Source of the DNA: an uncultured Muribaculaceae bacterium
GTDB taxonomy: Bacteria; Bacteroidota; Bacteroidia; Bacteroidales; Muribaculaceae
Direction: 5' to 3'
Assembly (NCBI GenBank): GCA_910578665.1
Contig: CAJTQU010000030.1
Location: forward strand, 1-19,268
Length of the DNA: 19,268 nt
A program made the position numbers and the translations under genes. Below, in pieces: positions 7,286 to 14,711 of the stretch. Each line of letters begins with the position of its first letter. Position 1 is the first letter of the stretch. Under the pieces are notes generated by a model, which saw nothing but the letters and a program-made list of their open reading frames with translations, was not told the DNA's origin and did no database searches.

Positions 7286-10282
7286 TTACTTTTCATTTTT
7301 GACAGGCACTCCCTCTTTAAGCACTATGCCCTTTGACTTCTGTCCGTTGATAGCGATCGGCAGTGGCGTGGGAAACTCCACAACGCGTAGCGCCGCGCTT
7401 TCGTATACAGCGGCACGGCTGTCCAGATAAGCCACATCAAACAGTCCGCCGGATGCCGGATTTACAGTAAAATAGCCTACTCCGAACGATGTGAGATTCT
7501 GAAAAAAATGCGTGCCCTGGCTCGGCTCTATACTATAGCCGGGCAGTGCTGTCTCCACAATCAGTCGCGCAGCCGCTATCTGGGGCCACTTCACCGGAAT
7601 ACCGAGTGACGGATCCGACGATCCCCAGCGTCCCGGCCCTATTAGGATGTAATTCTGGCCTCTGTCCACAAAATCTTTATTAAGCCGCTCTATCTCGGCA
7701 GCGACCTCGGGATTCCGCATAGGGTCAAATGCCTCGGGACGCACATAAACCACATGGCGCACGTTATCCATAAGACCGTGTCCGAGCGCAGTATCAGAGC
7801 GCAAAAGCAGATCGCTGTCTGGATGGTTCATAACTGAATCGTCAAGCATTTCCTTTTTGTCAACGATAGGACGTATCTGCAACCAGCAAAGCTCCCCTTT
7901 CTCATGTGACGACATGGCGGCCGGATTTATATTGCCGGCAAATTCTATCTCAACCGGACGCCCCATCTCTTTCTGTCCCTCTTTGAGCATGAACTCCACG
8001 ATGCGTGCCAGCGGAAACACGCCATGGTTGAGAACATTGGCAAATGTCACAACTTTGCGTCCCACTCCCTGGTCTGTGTCTCTCATGATATGGTCGCGCC
8101 CGTCATATGTGCTCACCATATACTTCAGCGAGCCGCTTTTGGCCGCATCGGCCACGTCAAGGCGCACTATATTGAAGTCATCCTTAACTGAAAAGCGTGT
8201 CTCCCCGGGGTCAGCACAAGGAAGCGCATAGAAGCGCGTCTGGGTGTCTCGCAGGGCCAGATCAAGCGTCGATGTCTGCAACACATTGCCGGGATGGCTC
8301 GGCGAAAAGCGCAGGGCACGGCTGCCGTCTACAATATATTTGCCAAGCCCTACCGCTACTTCGGCCACACCCTCTTCCGGCACTTCGGCACCTATCGGGT
8401 AATAGTTGAGCGAACGGCCCACGCCCGAGAATGAGGGATAATAAAAGCCGTCATGGTCCGCGCCGGCCACTTCCTGTAGTATGACGGCCATCTTCTCCTG
8501 GTCTATGACGTTACGGGTGGCGTTCATATAAGCCTTTGAATCGGTAAAGAATACCGAAGCGTATACACCCTTTATCGCATCAGTGAGCAGACGCAGCATT
8601 CTGGTACGGTCACGCAGCCGAGGTATCATATATGTGGAATATACTCCTGCAAAAGGCTGGTAGTGCGAGTCTTCGAGCAAGGATGACGAACGAACGGCCA
8701 GAGGCGAGTCTATCACATCAAATATGGCCGGCAGATTCTCATACAGCTGTTCCGGCAGACGGGCGGCCAGGAAAGCTTCAAGAATCTGTTCGTCAGAGGC
8801 GTCCGAAAGAGCCATAGGATACAGATCGTTGGCCTCCATAAACTCATCGAAAATATCGGTACACAGCACGACTGTGCGCGGTATTGTGATCTGTACTCCG
8901 TGGAAATCCTCACACTCGGGGTGCTTCTTTATTATAGAGTCTATAAATGCGAGACCACGTCCCTTGCCACCCATAGAGCCCTGCCCTATCCGCGCGAAAT
9001 TGGAATAACGGTCGAAACGGTCTTTCTTAAATACCGCCACTACTCCCCGGTTCTTCATACGGCGGTATTTGACAATGCTCTCGAATATCAGGCGCCGGAG
9101 TGCCGGTGCCTGGTCCATTTCGGTGAAACGCAGTGTCTTCAAGGCCGACGCTATAGGAAACAGGGCACGCGAATACAGCCAACGCGATATGTCGTTGGTA
9201 GAAGAATGGAAAAACAGGGCCTCAGACGGTATATTGTAGATGTTTTTCTGTAAATCTTTCAGGTTGTGTATGCGCATTATCTCTCTGCCGGTAGCCGGTT
9301 CTTTCACTATAAAGTCGCCGAAACCGAAATGTTTGCGCACAGCATGCCGCAATTCCTGGGGCAGTGTTTTGGAATTTTTGTCAATAAAGATTCCCCCGAA
9401 ATCTCCCACTTTGTCCCGGTTCTCTATTTCGCTGCTCTCTACTATGATGGGAATGGATGCATCTTTCCCACGCACATAGCGAGCGAACTTGATGCCGGCT
9501 TCCCGGTCTTTCACACCCCCTTTAGGAAACGATACATCGGTCACAATACCGAGCATACGGTTGGAATAACGGTCATACAGCCGTTGTGCCTCTTCATAAT
9601 CTCTGGCAAGAATCACTTTCGGACGTCCCCTCATGCGCAGCATCTGTTCATGCTCGTTTAATGCCTCTGTGGAAAATTCAAGGGATTGTTTTAACAGGAA
9701 TTTGAACAGGTGCGGCAATACGGCGGAATAGAAGCGCACAGAGTCTTCTATCAGAAGTATGGCCTGCACACCCACCTCTTCTATATCTTTTTCGGCATTC
9801 ATCCTGTCTTCCAGAAGTTTTATTATAGACAGGATAAGGTCTACATTGCCAAGCCAGGAAAACACATAATCGACACCAGACAGATCTTCGTTGGCCAGAC
9901 GGCGGCTTACCTCTTTGCTAAACGGGGTGAGTACGACAAACGGTATGTGCGGATATAGCCTGTCTATCTCTTTCGCCTGTGCGAATGTCTCACTTATGTC
10001 CACCCCGGGCATAGCGATGATAAGATCGAAATCTTTTGAGGCCAAAGCCTTACGGGCCGCCTCGAAAGTAGCAACTTTTGTGAAACGTGGCGGCGAGGAA
10101 AGATTCAGAGAAACATATTCAAAATAGACCTGTTCTTCCACACGGCCGTCCTCCTCCATCATAAAGGTGTCATACGGCGTGGCCACAAGGAGCACGTTGA
10201 AGATGCGTCGCTGCATCAGGTCCTGAAACGCGGTATCTTTTAAATACATACGGCTCATGGCCGTACCGTTAGTTCTTTCCAT
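7286..10282 (-). CDS. Receiver-like domains fused to a PEP-synthase-type ATP-binding domain
   Basis: This is a 998-residue cytoplasmic protein. An N-terminal receiver-like domain (about 25-160) has degenerate acidic sites. A second receiver (about 172-320) keeps the acidic pair E179/D180 (LLIEDS), candidate phosphoacceptor D249 (IVTDVSFPKGG) and K302 (FIDKNS). A linker leads to a PPDK/PEP-synthase ATP-binding domain (about 425-806) with GGKGRGL (438-444), AVRSSSLLEDS (529-539), VEIEFAG (777-783) and LQIRPI (801-806). True PEP synthases and PPDKs next have the swivelling phospho-histidine domain (TSH motif) and a PEP-binding barrel; both are absent. A different domain (about 830-965, with GPGRWGSSDPSLG) follows instead. 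It therefore probably binds ATP but does not make PEP; a signalling or phosphotransfer role is inferred. Of the Met codons at residues 1, 9 and 12, the first was chosen because it lies about 23 nt from a TATATTTG box. The coiled-coil gene follows after 6 nt. Confidence 0.85.
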   Translation of the reverse strand: MERTNGTAMSRMYLKDTAFQDLMQRRIFNVLLVATPYDTFMMEEDGRVEEQVYFEYVSLNLSSPPRFTKVATFEAARKALASKDFDLIIAMPGVDISETFAQAKEIDRLYPHIPFVVLTPFSKEVSRRLANEDLSGVDYVFSWLGNVDLILSIIKLLEDRMNAEKDIEEVGVQAILLIEDSVRFYSAVLPHLFKFLLKQSLEFSTEALNEHEQMLRMRGRPKVILARDYEEAQRLYDRYSNRMLGIVTDVSFPKGGVKDREAGIKFARYVRGKDASIPIIVESSEIENRDKVGDFGGIFIDKNSKTLPQELRHAVRKHFGFGDFIVKEPATGREIMRIHNLKDLQKNIYNIPSEALFFHSSTNDISRWLYSRALFPIASALKTLRFTEMDQAPALRRLIFESIVKYRRMKNRGVVAVFKKDRFDRYSNFARIGQGSMGGKGRGLAFIDSIIKKHPECEDFHGVQITIPRTVVLCTDIFDEFMEANDLYPMALSDASDEQILEAFLAARLPEQLYENLPAIFDVIDSPLAVRSSSLLEDSHYQPFAGVYSTYMIPRLRDRTRMLRLLTDAIKGVYASVFFTDSKAYMNATRNVIDQEKMAVILQEVAGADHDGFYYPSFSGVGRSLNYYPIGAEVPEEGVAEVAVGLGKYIVDGSRALRFSPSHPGNVLQTSTLDLALRDTQTRFYALPCADPGETRFSVKDDFNIVRLDVADAAKSGSLKYMVSTYDGRDHIMRDTDQGVGRKVVTFANVLNHGVFPLARIVEFMLKEGQKEMGRPVEIEFAGNINPAAMSSHEKGELCWLQIRPIVDKKEMLDDSVMNHPDSDLLLRSDTALGHGLMDNVRHVVYVRPEAFDPMRNPEVAAEIERLNKDFVDRGQNYILIGPGRWGSSDPSLGIPVKWPQIAAARLIVETALPGYSIEPSQGTHFFQNLTSFGVGYFTVNPASGGLFDVAYLDSRAAVYESAALRVVEFPTPLPIAINGQKSKGIVLKEGVPVKNEK

Positions 10283-10305
10283 AGTAATCTTGTGCGAAAT
10301 ATCTG

Positions 10306-10313
10306 CAAATATA
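10306..10313 (-). promoter_or_regulatory. -7 promoter box for the receiver/ATP-binding gene
   Basis: The minus strand reads TATATTTG, a full match to TAnnTTTG, 23 nt before the ATG at 10282. A TTG lies 22 nt upstream (10336-10338), slightly farther than usual. The box falls in the 114-nt gap after crcB, so this gene pair can be transcribed independently of the genes upstream. Confidence 0.5.
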
Positions 10314-10396
10314 CGAATAATCTATCATATAACCACAATTATTCCGCATAAGTTCTCCCTGTGGGCAAATAATACGCCTATCCTCGCATAAAACCT

Positions 10397-10783
10397 TCAG
10401 AGAGAATGGACAAGGCGGTATCCTACGTAGACAGCGAGTATGCCGCATGCTATGCTCAAGGCTATATAAACAGCCGTGAGCAATATATGCGAAGTCTGCA
10501 ACAACTGATAATTCTCGTGAACAAAAGTAGAAAATGTGGTAAATCCTCCGCAAAATCCCACCGTAAGAAATAATTTCATGGCGGAACTTAACTGGAAACC
10601 GCGATCAAGCATGCCGTAAATCACACCTATTATAAGGCAGCCGGCCACATTGACAACAAACGTACCCCACGGGAACGAAAACGCTGCAGCTCCGTGCAAA
10701 ACACGGGACACGGCATAACGCGCGATACCGCCCAGGCAGCTGCCTGTCCCGACAAGCAATATATCGGTTATATTTAATTGCAT
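10397..10783 (-). CDS. crcB: CrcB/Fluc fluoride channel
   Basis: This 128-residue inner-membrane protein of the CrcB (Fluc) family exports fluoride as a dual-topology dimer. Four hydrophobic helices are visible. Diagnostic motifs are GTFVVNVAGCLIIG (40-53), with the conserved Asn45, and GFCGGFTTFSTF (76-87), with the phenylalanine box and the central Na-binding region. I start at the ATG at 10783 (MQLNITDILLVG), which fits the short N-terminus of the family; a GTG four codons upstream (10795) is the alternative. It lies 89 nt after secG with a hairpin between, so it may or may not share that transcript. No fluoride riboswitch was recognised upstream. Confidence 0.93.
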   Translation of the reverse strand: MQLNITDILLVGTGSCLGGIARYAVSRVLHGAAAFSFPWGTFVVNVAGCLIIGVIYGMLDRGFQLSSAMKLFLTVGFCGGFTTFSTFVHENYQLLQTSHILLTAVYIALSIACGILAVYVGYRLVHSL

Positions 10784-10798
10784 ACCAGTATACACCGA

Positions 10799-10837
10799 TA
10801 AGACGAAGCTGCACGCCGGGCGCGCCGCATCGTCTTA
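10799..10837. terminator. Hairpin between secG and crcB
   Basis: TAAGACGA (10799-10806 on the plus strand) pairs with TCGTCTTA (10830-10837) over 8 bp, with a GC-rich interior in which TGC/GCA can pair as well. No T tract follows on the minus strand, so terminator function is uncertain; an mRNA processing or regulatory stem ahead of crcB is possible. The interior contains another GGCGCGCC octamer (10819-10826). Confidence 0.35.
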
Positions 10838-10872
10838 CGTATGGCAGTCAGCCACGTAGCGAGGCTGTTACT

Positions 10873-11250
10873 TTATTTTTTAACCGGGGCTTTCTCAGCA
10901 GCAGGTGCTGCGGCAGGCGCGTTTTTCTGAGCGTCAGCCTTGGCGGGCACCTGGGCTGCGGTAGCAGGATTAGTGCCGGGAGCTGCCTGCTGTGCGGCAG
11001 GGGCGATTACAGATGACACGGCCTTGGGTGTTTTAAGGGCGAATGAGCAGCAAATACTCAACACACAGATGGTGATAGCCAGCGACCAGGTGGCTTTCTC
11101 TATGAAGTCAGTCGTTTTACGGTAACCCATAAACTGGTTGCCGCCGGCATAGTTGGAAGCCAGGCCTCCTCCTTTGGATTTCTGTATCAGCACGGCGCCA
11201 ATGAGAAGTATGGCGGCAATCACAATGATAATGGCCAAAAATACGTACAT
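10873..11250 (-). CDS. secG: SecG, protein translocase subunit
   Basis: This 125-residue small integral membrane subunit of the SecYEG translocon stimulates protein export. It has two membrane helices (about 3-22 and 54-72) joined by the conserved loop QKSKGGGLASNYAGGNQFMG (23-42). After the second helix there is an alanine/proline/lysine-rich cytoplasmic or periplasmic tail of about 50 residues, ending in KAPVKK. Such low-complexity tails are common in Bacteroidota SecG and make the protein longer than the E. coli one. It follows the TPR-like gene by 9 nt and belongs to the same transcription run as lptE and the sigma-54 activator. Confidence 0.93.
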   Translation of the reverse strand: MYVFLAIIIVIAAILLIGAVLIQKSKGGGLASNYAGGNQFMGYRKTTDFIEKATWSLAITICVLSICCSFALKTPKAVSSVIAPAAQQAAPGTNPATAAQVPAKADAQKNAPAAAPAAEKAPVKK

Positions 11251-11259
11251 TTGTCTTAT

Positions 11260-12000
11260 TTATTGTTTTTCGTTAATAATCAGTTTGCGGAGAAATCGAA
11301 TCTGGTCTGCAAAGTAAATACTTTTTTCCGGATTTTTCAAACTCAACTCTGAAATTATTTCCAAAGCTTTCTTATAATTGCGGTTTTTTATCATTACACG
11401 CGCCAGGCTCTCTGTCAGCGAGCTGTTGTCGGCCTCACGGGAGGGAGCTTCCCCACCACGGACCTCATTGGTCAATTTGTCGGATGCAACAGGCTGGACC
11501 GTGTCGGCAAGCGCCGGTCCGGCCTGCGCCTCGGAAAGATTCTCCGTAGCATTATTCTGCTCGATAAAGGCATTGATAAGCCTGTCCTGCTCACTGAGCG
11601 GAACACTCTCGTCCGATACCTGCATCGTTGCCTCGGCGCCAAGCACCGCCGCATAATCCGGCACGGGATTGAATATAAGCTTGGACAAGGCATCGGTCTC
11701 CCTAGGATCGGCTTTACCGAATGTGGCAAGAAATGTATCGATAGTATCGACCGTGGAGGGCGTGGACACCTCTTCTCTCGCGTAAAAATTGTCAAAAAGA
11801 GGGGCACGGTCTCCCAAAACATCATCAAGAGCAGCCATGTCCGGCATGGCCACGGCCACACGCGCTGCCAGAATCTCCGCGTCAGACCCGTCCATATCCC
11901 GGTCCTGGCGCAACGCCTGTATCGCAGGGAGGATATTATAAGGATGCTTCTGCCATGCAGCGGAAGCGGTAGAGGCATTATGAGGTTCGGTAGGGTTCAT
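11260..12000 (-). CDS. TPR-like protein of unknown function, between lptE and secG
   Basis: This 246-residue protein has no signal peptide. The N-terminal part contains WQKHPYNILPAIQALRQ (15-31), and two short similar helices follow, TIDTFLATFGK (85-95) and DRLINAFIEQN (139-149). The middle (about 150-195) is low-complexity and acidic. The C-terminal 50 residues (RVMIKNRNYKKALEIISELS, 201-220, then LKNPEKSIYFADQIRFLRKL) resemble a tetratricopeptide repeat helix pair. Genes like this commonly lie between lptE and secG in Bacteroidales, where the function is not established. It is spaced 7 nt from lptE and 9 nt from secG, so tight co-transcription is clear. A scaffold role in envelope assembly is only a guess from context. 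Confidence 0.75.
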   Translation of the reverse strand: MNPTEPHNASTASAAWQKHPYNILPAIQALRQDRDMDGSDAEILAARVAVAMPDMAALDDVLGDRAPLFDNFYAREEVSTPSTVDTIDTFLATFGKADPRETDALSKLIFNPVPDYAAVLGAEATMQVSDESVPLSEQDRLINAFIEQNNATENLSEAQAGPALADTVQPVASDKLTNEVRGGEAPSREADNSSLTESLARVMIKNRNYKKALEIISELSLKNPEKSIYFADQIRFLRKLIINEKQ

Positions 12001-12007
12001 ATCTCGG

Positions 12008-12547
12008 TTACCAATTGCCCAGGGTTGCGTTAAAAATCAGATCTACAAGGTCAGACGATATCTCTTCACATAGCTGGTCCTGCACATCGGTCAGCATCTC
12101 GGAACTGGGGAAGTCCCTGTATGCTGAAAATGACTGGTCTATAGAGTTTGCCTCGTTCTTGTGGTCCACATACTTCACACGTACCGTTATGGTCAGGCGT
12201 GTCTGAGTGGCGTAGGCATCCTCGCCGACAGCCTGTGGCGATAGTGAATAGCCCGTTATTTCGCCGCTCATCTCAAGATCGGAATTAGGATTTGAGACAA
12301 CGTTCAGCCGTGTCTGGCGTGCAACCCCGTCAAGCAACTTGTTTTCAAACGTCTGCTGGAGCGGCGGATATACAAGGGCGGCACGTATGGGGAACTCGCT
12401 TATATATATAGTTTTATATATATCATAGTTAAGCATTGAGCCATTCATGGTGAAGCCTACGCTGCATCCTGACAGCCATGGTGACATGGCGGCCAGAAAC
12501 AATGCCGGCAATACGCGGCGCAATATACGGGGCAGATAGTGTCTCAT
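12008..12547 (-). CDS. lptE: LptE-like LPS assembly lipoprotein
   Basis: This 179-residue lipoprotein has a lipobox, LSGC, giving a lipidated Cys28 after a basic and hydrophobic signal peptide. The mature part fits the Bacteroidota LptE family: IYISEFPIRAALVYPPLQQ, a strand-helix segment TFENKLLDGVARQTRLNVV, then NSDLEMSGEITGYSLSP and alternating strands to RLTITVRVKYVDHKNE, ending with a helix that runs into VDLIFNATLGNW. LptE plugs the LptD barrel and helps deliver LPS to the cell surface. The position between the sigma-54 activator (24 nt upstream) and the TPR-like gene (7 nt downstream) is typical of this phylum and supports the call, since sequence identity to proteobacterial LptE is low. 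Confidence 0.82.
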   Translation of the reverse strand: MRHYLPRILRRVLPALFLAAMSPWLSGCSVGFTMNGSMLNYDIYKTIYISEFPIRAALVYPPLQQTFENKLLDGVARQTRLNVVSNPNSDLEMSGEITGYSLSPQAVGEDAYATQTRLTITVRVKYVDHKNEANSIDQSFSAYRDFPSSEMLTDVQDQLCEEISSDLVDLIFNATLGNW

Positions 12548-12571
12548 CTCTGTATATTCTGGCCCGGAGTG

Positions 12572-13762
12572 TCAGTCAAGGCCGTATTCTTTTATTTTTC
12601 GATATAATGTGCGTTCGGATATGTTCAACTCCTTAGCGGCACGCTTGCGCACTCCGCCGCAACGCTCCAGGGCCTGCGTTATGGCCTGGCGTTCGGACTC
12701 TTCAAGGGAAGTTGGATCCTGGCTGACAGGGCTATACGGCGTAAAGTCTCCTTTGTCATACGGTATTAGTGAATTACACGGGGGTATCACGCCGTTATCG
12801 GCAGTCTCCGGTGCCGGTGAGGCAACGCTGCCTCCCACACGCCTTTCGAGATCCTGTATTTCGGCGCGCAATGACAGTATGGTGTGCCACAGCATTTCAC
12901 GCTCCGCCTCGTATGAAGGCGTAGTGGCACGTGTGGCCACTGCCGTATCCGTGCGCTGACGCGGCAGGAAGCTGCTGAGGATTTCTGCCGTGACCTCCTG
13001 ACCCGCATTAAAGAGCGCTGCCTGCTCTACCACGTTCTTTAGCTGCCTTACATTACCCGGCCAGCGGTAAAGCGTCATCAGACGCCTTGCGTCATCAGAA
13101 AAAGCAACAGGCGGCGTCATATATTTCTCCGCAAAGTCAGCAGCAAATTTACGGGCCAGCAGTATGGCGTCCTGGCCGCGGTCATGTAAGTTTGGCACAT
13201 TTATCTGTACTGTCGACAAGCGGTAATACAGGTCTTCGCGGAAACGACCATCGGCGACAGCTTTGACCAGATCCACATTAGTGGCTGCCACCACCCTCAC
13301 ATTAGATCTCTGCACCTGCGACGAACCTACCTTAAGGAACTCGCCTGTCTCAAGCACGCGCAGCAGTCTGGCCTGCGTGGTAAGAGGCAGTTCGGCAACT
13401 TCGTCAAGAAAAATCGTGCCGCCGTCGGCCTCCTCGAAATATCCTTTGCGAGTAGCCACAGCCCCCGTGAACGAGCCTTTTTCATGACCGAACAACTCGG
13501 AATCTATGGTCCCCTCGGGAATGGCTCCGCAGTTCACGGCAATATATTTGGCATGCTTACGGGCACCAAAATTATGTATAATCTTAGGAAAAAATTCTTT
13601 GCCGGCGCCGCTTTCGCCAACGACAAGCACGCTCAGATCGATAGGCGCCACCTTTACGGCACGCTCTATGGCCTCGGTCAAAGCCGGCGAATTGCCTATG
13701 ATCGAGAAACGTTGTTTAACACGTGTGACTTCGGGCGATATTTCTGTCGAATACAATGGCAT
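12572..13762 (-). CDS. Sigma-54-dependent transcription activator lacking a receiver domain
   Basis: This 396-residue activator of RpoN holoenzyme begins almost directly with the AAA+ domain (about 20-265). Walker A is GESGAGKE (49-56), the sigma-54 contact loop is GSFTGA (96-101, a Ser variant of GAFTGA), Walker B is GGTIFLDEV (114-122), the arginine-finger region is GRFREDLYYRL (172-182), and WPGNVRQL (234-241) closes the domain. A short coiled linker (about 283-312) and a variable segment lead to a Fis-type helix-turn-helix (about 356-396, with NISERTLYRKIKEYGLD). With no receiver, GAF or PAS domain, activity must be set by expression, a partner or another signal. It lies 9 nt after the acyltransferase gene and 24 nt before lptE, suggesting a link to envelope genes, but no -24/-12 promoter was identified here. 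Confidence 0.92.
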   Translation of the reverse strand: MPLYSTEISPEVTRVKQRFSIIGNSPALTEAIERAVKVAPIDLSVLVVGESGAGKEFFPKIIHNFGARKHAKYIAVNCGAIPEGTIDSELFGHEKGSFTGAVATRKGYFEEADGGTIFLDEVAELPLTTQARLLRVLETGEFLKVGSSQVQRSNVRVVAATNVDLVKAVADGRFREDLYYRLSTVQINVPNLHDRGQDAILLARKFAADFAEKYMTPPVAFSDDARRLMTLYRWPGNVRQLKNVVEQAALFNAGQEVTAEILSSFLPRQRTDTAVATRATTPSYEAEREMLWHTILSLRAEIQDLERRVGGSVASPAPETADNGVIPPCNSLIPYDKGDFTPYSPVSQDPTSLEESERQAITQALERCGGVRKRAAKELNISERTLYRKIKEYGLD

Positions 13763-13771
13763 GTCTAGGTA

Positions 13772-14638
13772 TCATTTATATATGTCGCGCAAAATATAAG
13801 TTTTATCACGCAACAGACGGCCGAATTCTTCAAGACCAGAGCAGGACTTCTGTTCCTCGGGCATTATGGGTTCGCCGACAGAGATATGCATGGATTTGCC
13901 TTTGCGGCGGAATACTTCGGCTGGCAGACGCAGAGTGCGTATACGCCAGCTGATCACGCCGAGCAGGTTGAAGAACGTACTGTTATGTCCATGGAAGAAG
14001 ATAGGCACAACCGGTACGCCGAGCTGCTGTATGAGGCGTATGATAGAGGGCTGCCATTCACGGTCGTAGATTCGCAAGTCACCGTGCAGCCGGCTTACGG
14101 CTCCTGCCGGGAAAAAACCTATTGGATGTCCCTGGCGCACACGGGTCATGGCCTCCCTTATGCCCTGCATGGTTGTCCGCCTCTTCTCAGGGTCATTACT
14201 GGCCGACGGGTCGACAGCTATGAAATTAGGTCTCATAGCCGTGATATGGTTAAGAAACATGTTGACCATGACTTTGAAATCGGGCCGAACCGAACCGACC
14301 AAATCAAGCAGCACTATGCCGTCAAGGGCCCCGAAAGGATGGTTGCTCACTGTGATAAATGCCCCTCCGTCACGAAAGCGCTCGAGCACTTCCATATTGT
14401 CGACACGGAGTTTCAGTTTGAATTCTTCGTCGACCAATGCCTGGGAAAAAGGTATGCCCGGAGTATCGCAGTGGCGGGCATGCACACCGTTGACCTTGTC
14501 GATAGACAGGAACTTAAGAATAGAATTGACCAGTTTGCGATGCCCCCTGAGTGCGGGCACCCATCGGGACACATCGTCATAATTCACCACTTCGGGGCGA
14601 ATCGCATAATCCTTCTCTTCTTTTTTTTCTTCCATCAT
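13772..14638 (-). CDS. PlsC-type acyltransferase (possible GlsA-like aminolipid O-acyltransferase)
   Basis: This 288-residue membrane-associated glycerolipid acyltransferase carries the active-site motif NHPFGALDG (H100, D106), a variant with five residues between His and Asp instead of the usual four. FFPAGAVSR (175-183) stands where the EGTRS-like block lies, and VPVVPIFFHGHNSTFF (208-223) forms the later acyl-acceptor region. In Bacteroidota this subgroup is often labelled putative hemolysin and includes GlsA, which O-acylates N-acyl amino acids to give glycine or serine lipids. GlsB, the usual partner N-acyltransferase, is not next to it, so a phospholipid role is equally possible. The N-terminus is highly charged (MMEEKKEEKDY). 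The sigma-54 activator gene follows after 9 nt. Confidence 0.82.
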   Translation of the reverse strand: MMEEKKEEKDYAIRPEVVNYDDVSRWVPALRGHRKLVNSILKFLSIDKVNGVHARHCDTPGIPFSQALVDEEFKLKLRVDNMEVLERFRDGGAFITVSNHPFGALDGIVLLDLVGSVRPDFKVMVNMFLNHITAMRPNFIAVDPSASNDPEKRRTTMQGIREAMTRVRQGHPIGFFPAGAVSRLHGDLRIYDREWQPSIIRLIQQLGVPVVPIFFHGHNSTFFNLLGVISWRIRTLRLPAEVFRRKGKSMHISVGEPIMPEEQKSCSGLEEFGRLLRDKTYILRDIYK

Positions 14639-14711
14639 TGCATTACTTGATATACTTTATACGGCATATAGGACTTTTGCGCAGGCATTCAAAATGTCTT
14701 ACACTGGGTCG

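Noticed and set aside
10784..10872. Fluoride riboswitch upstream of crcB
   Set aside because: I looked for the conserved GATGG-type core and the matching pseudoknot on the minus strand and did not find them; only a simple GC-rich hairpin is present.
13886..14650. A 254-codon plus-strand frame opposite the PlsC-type acyltransferase
   Set aside because: The minus-strand protein has clear catalytic motifs over the same span; the plus-strand product has no recognisable domain and ends in a run of phenylalanines that mirrors the lysine/glutamate-rich start of the real gene.
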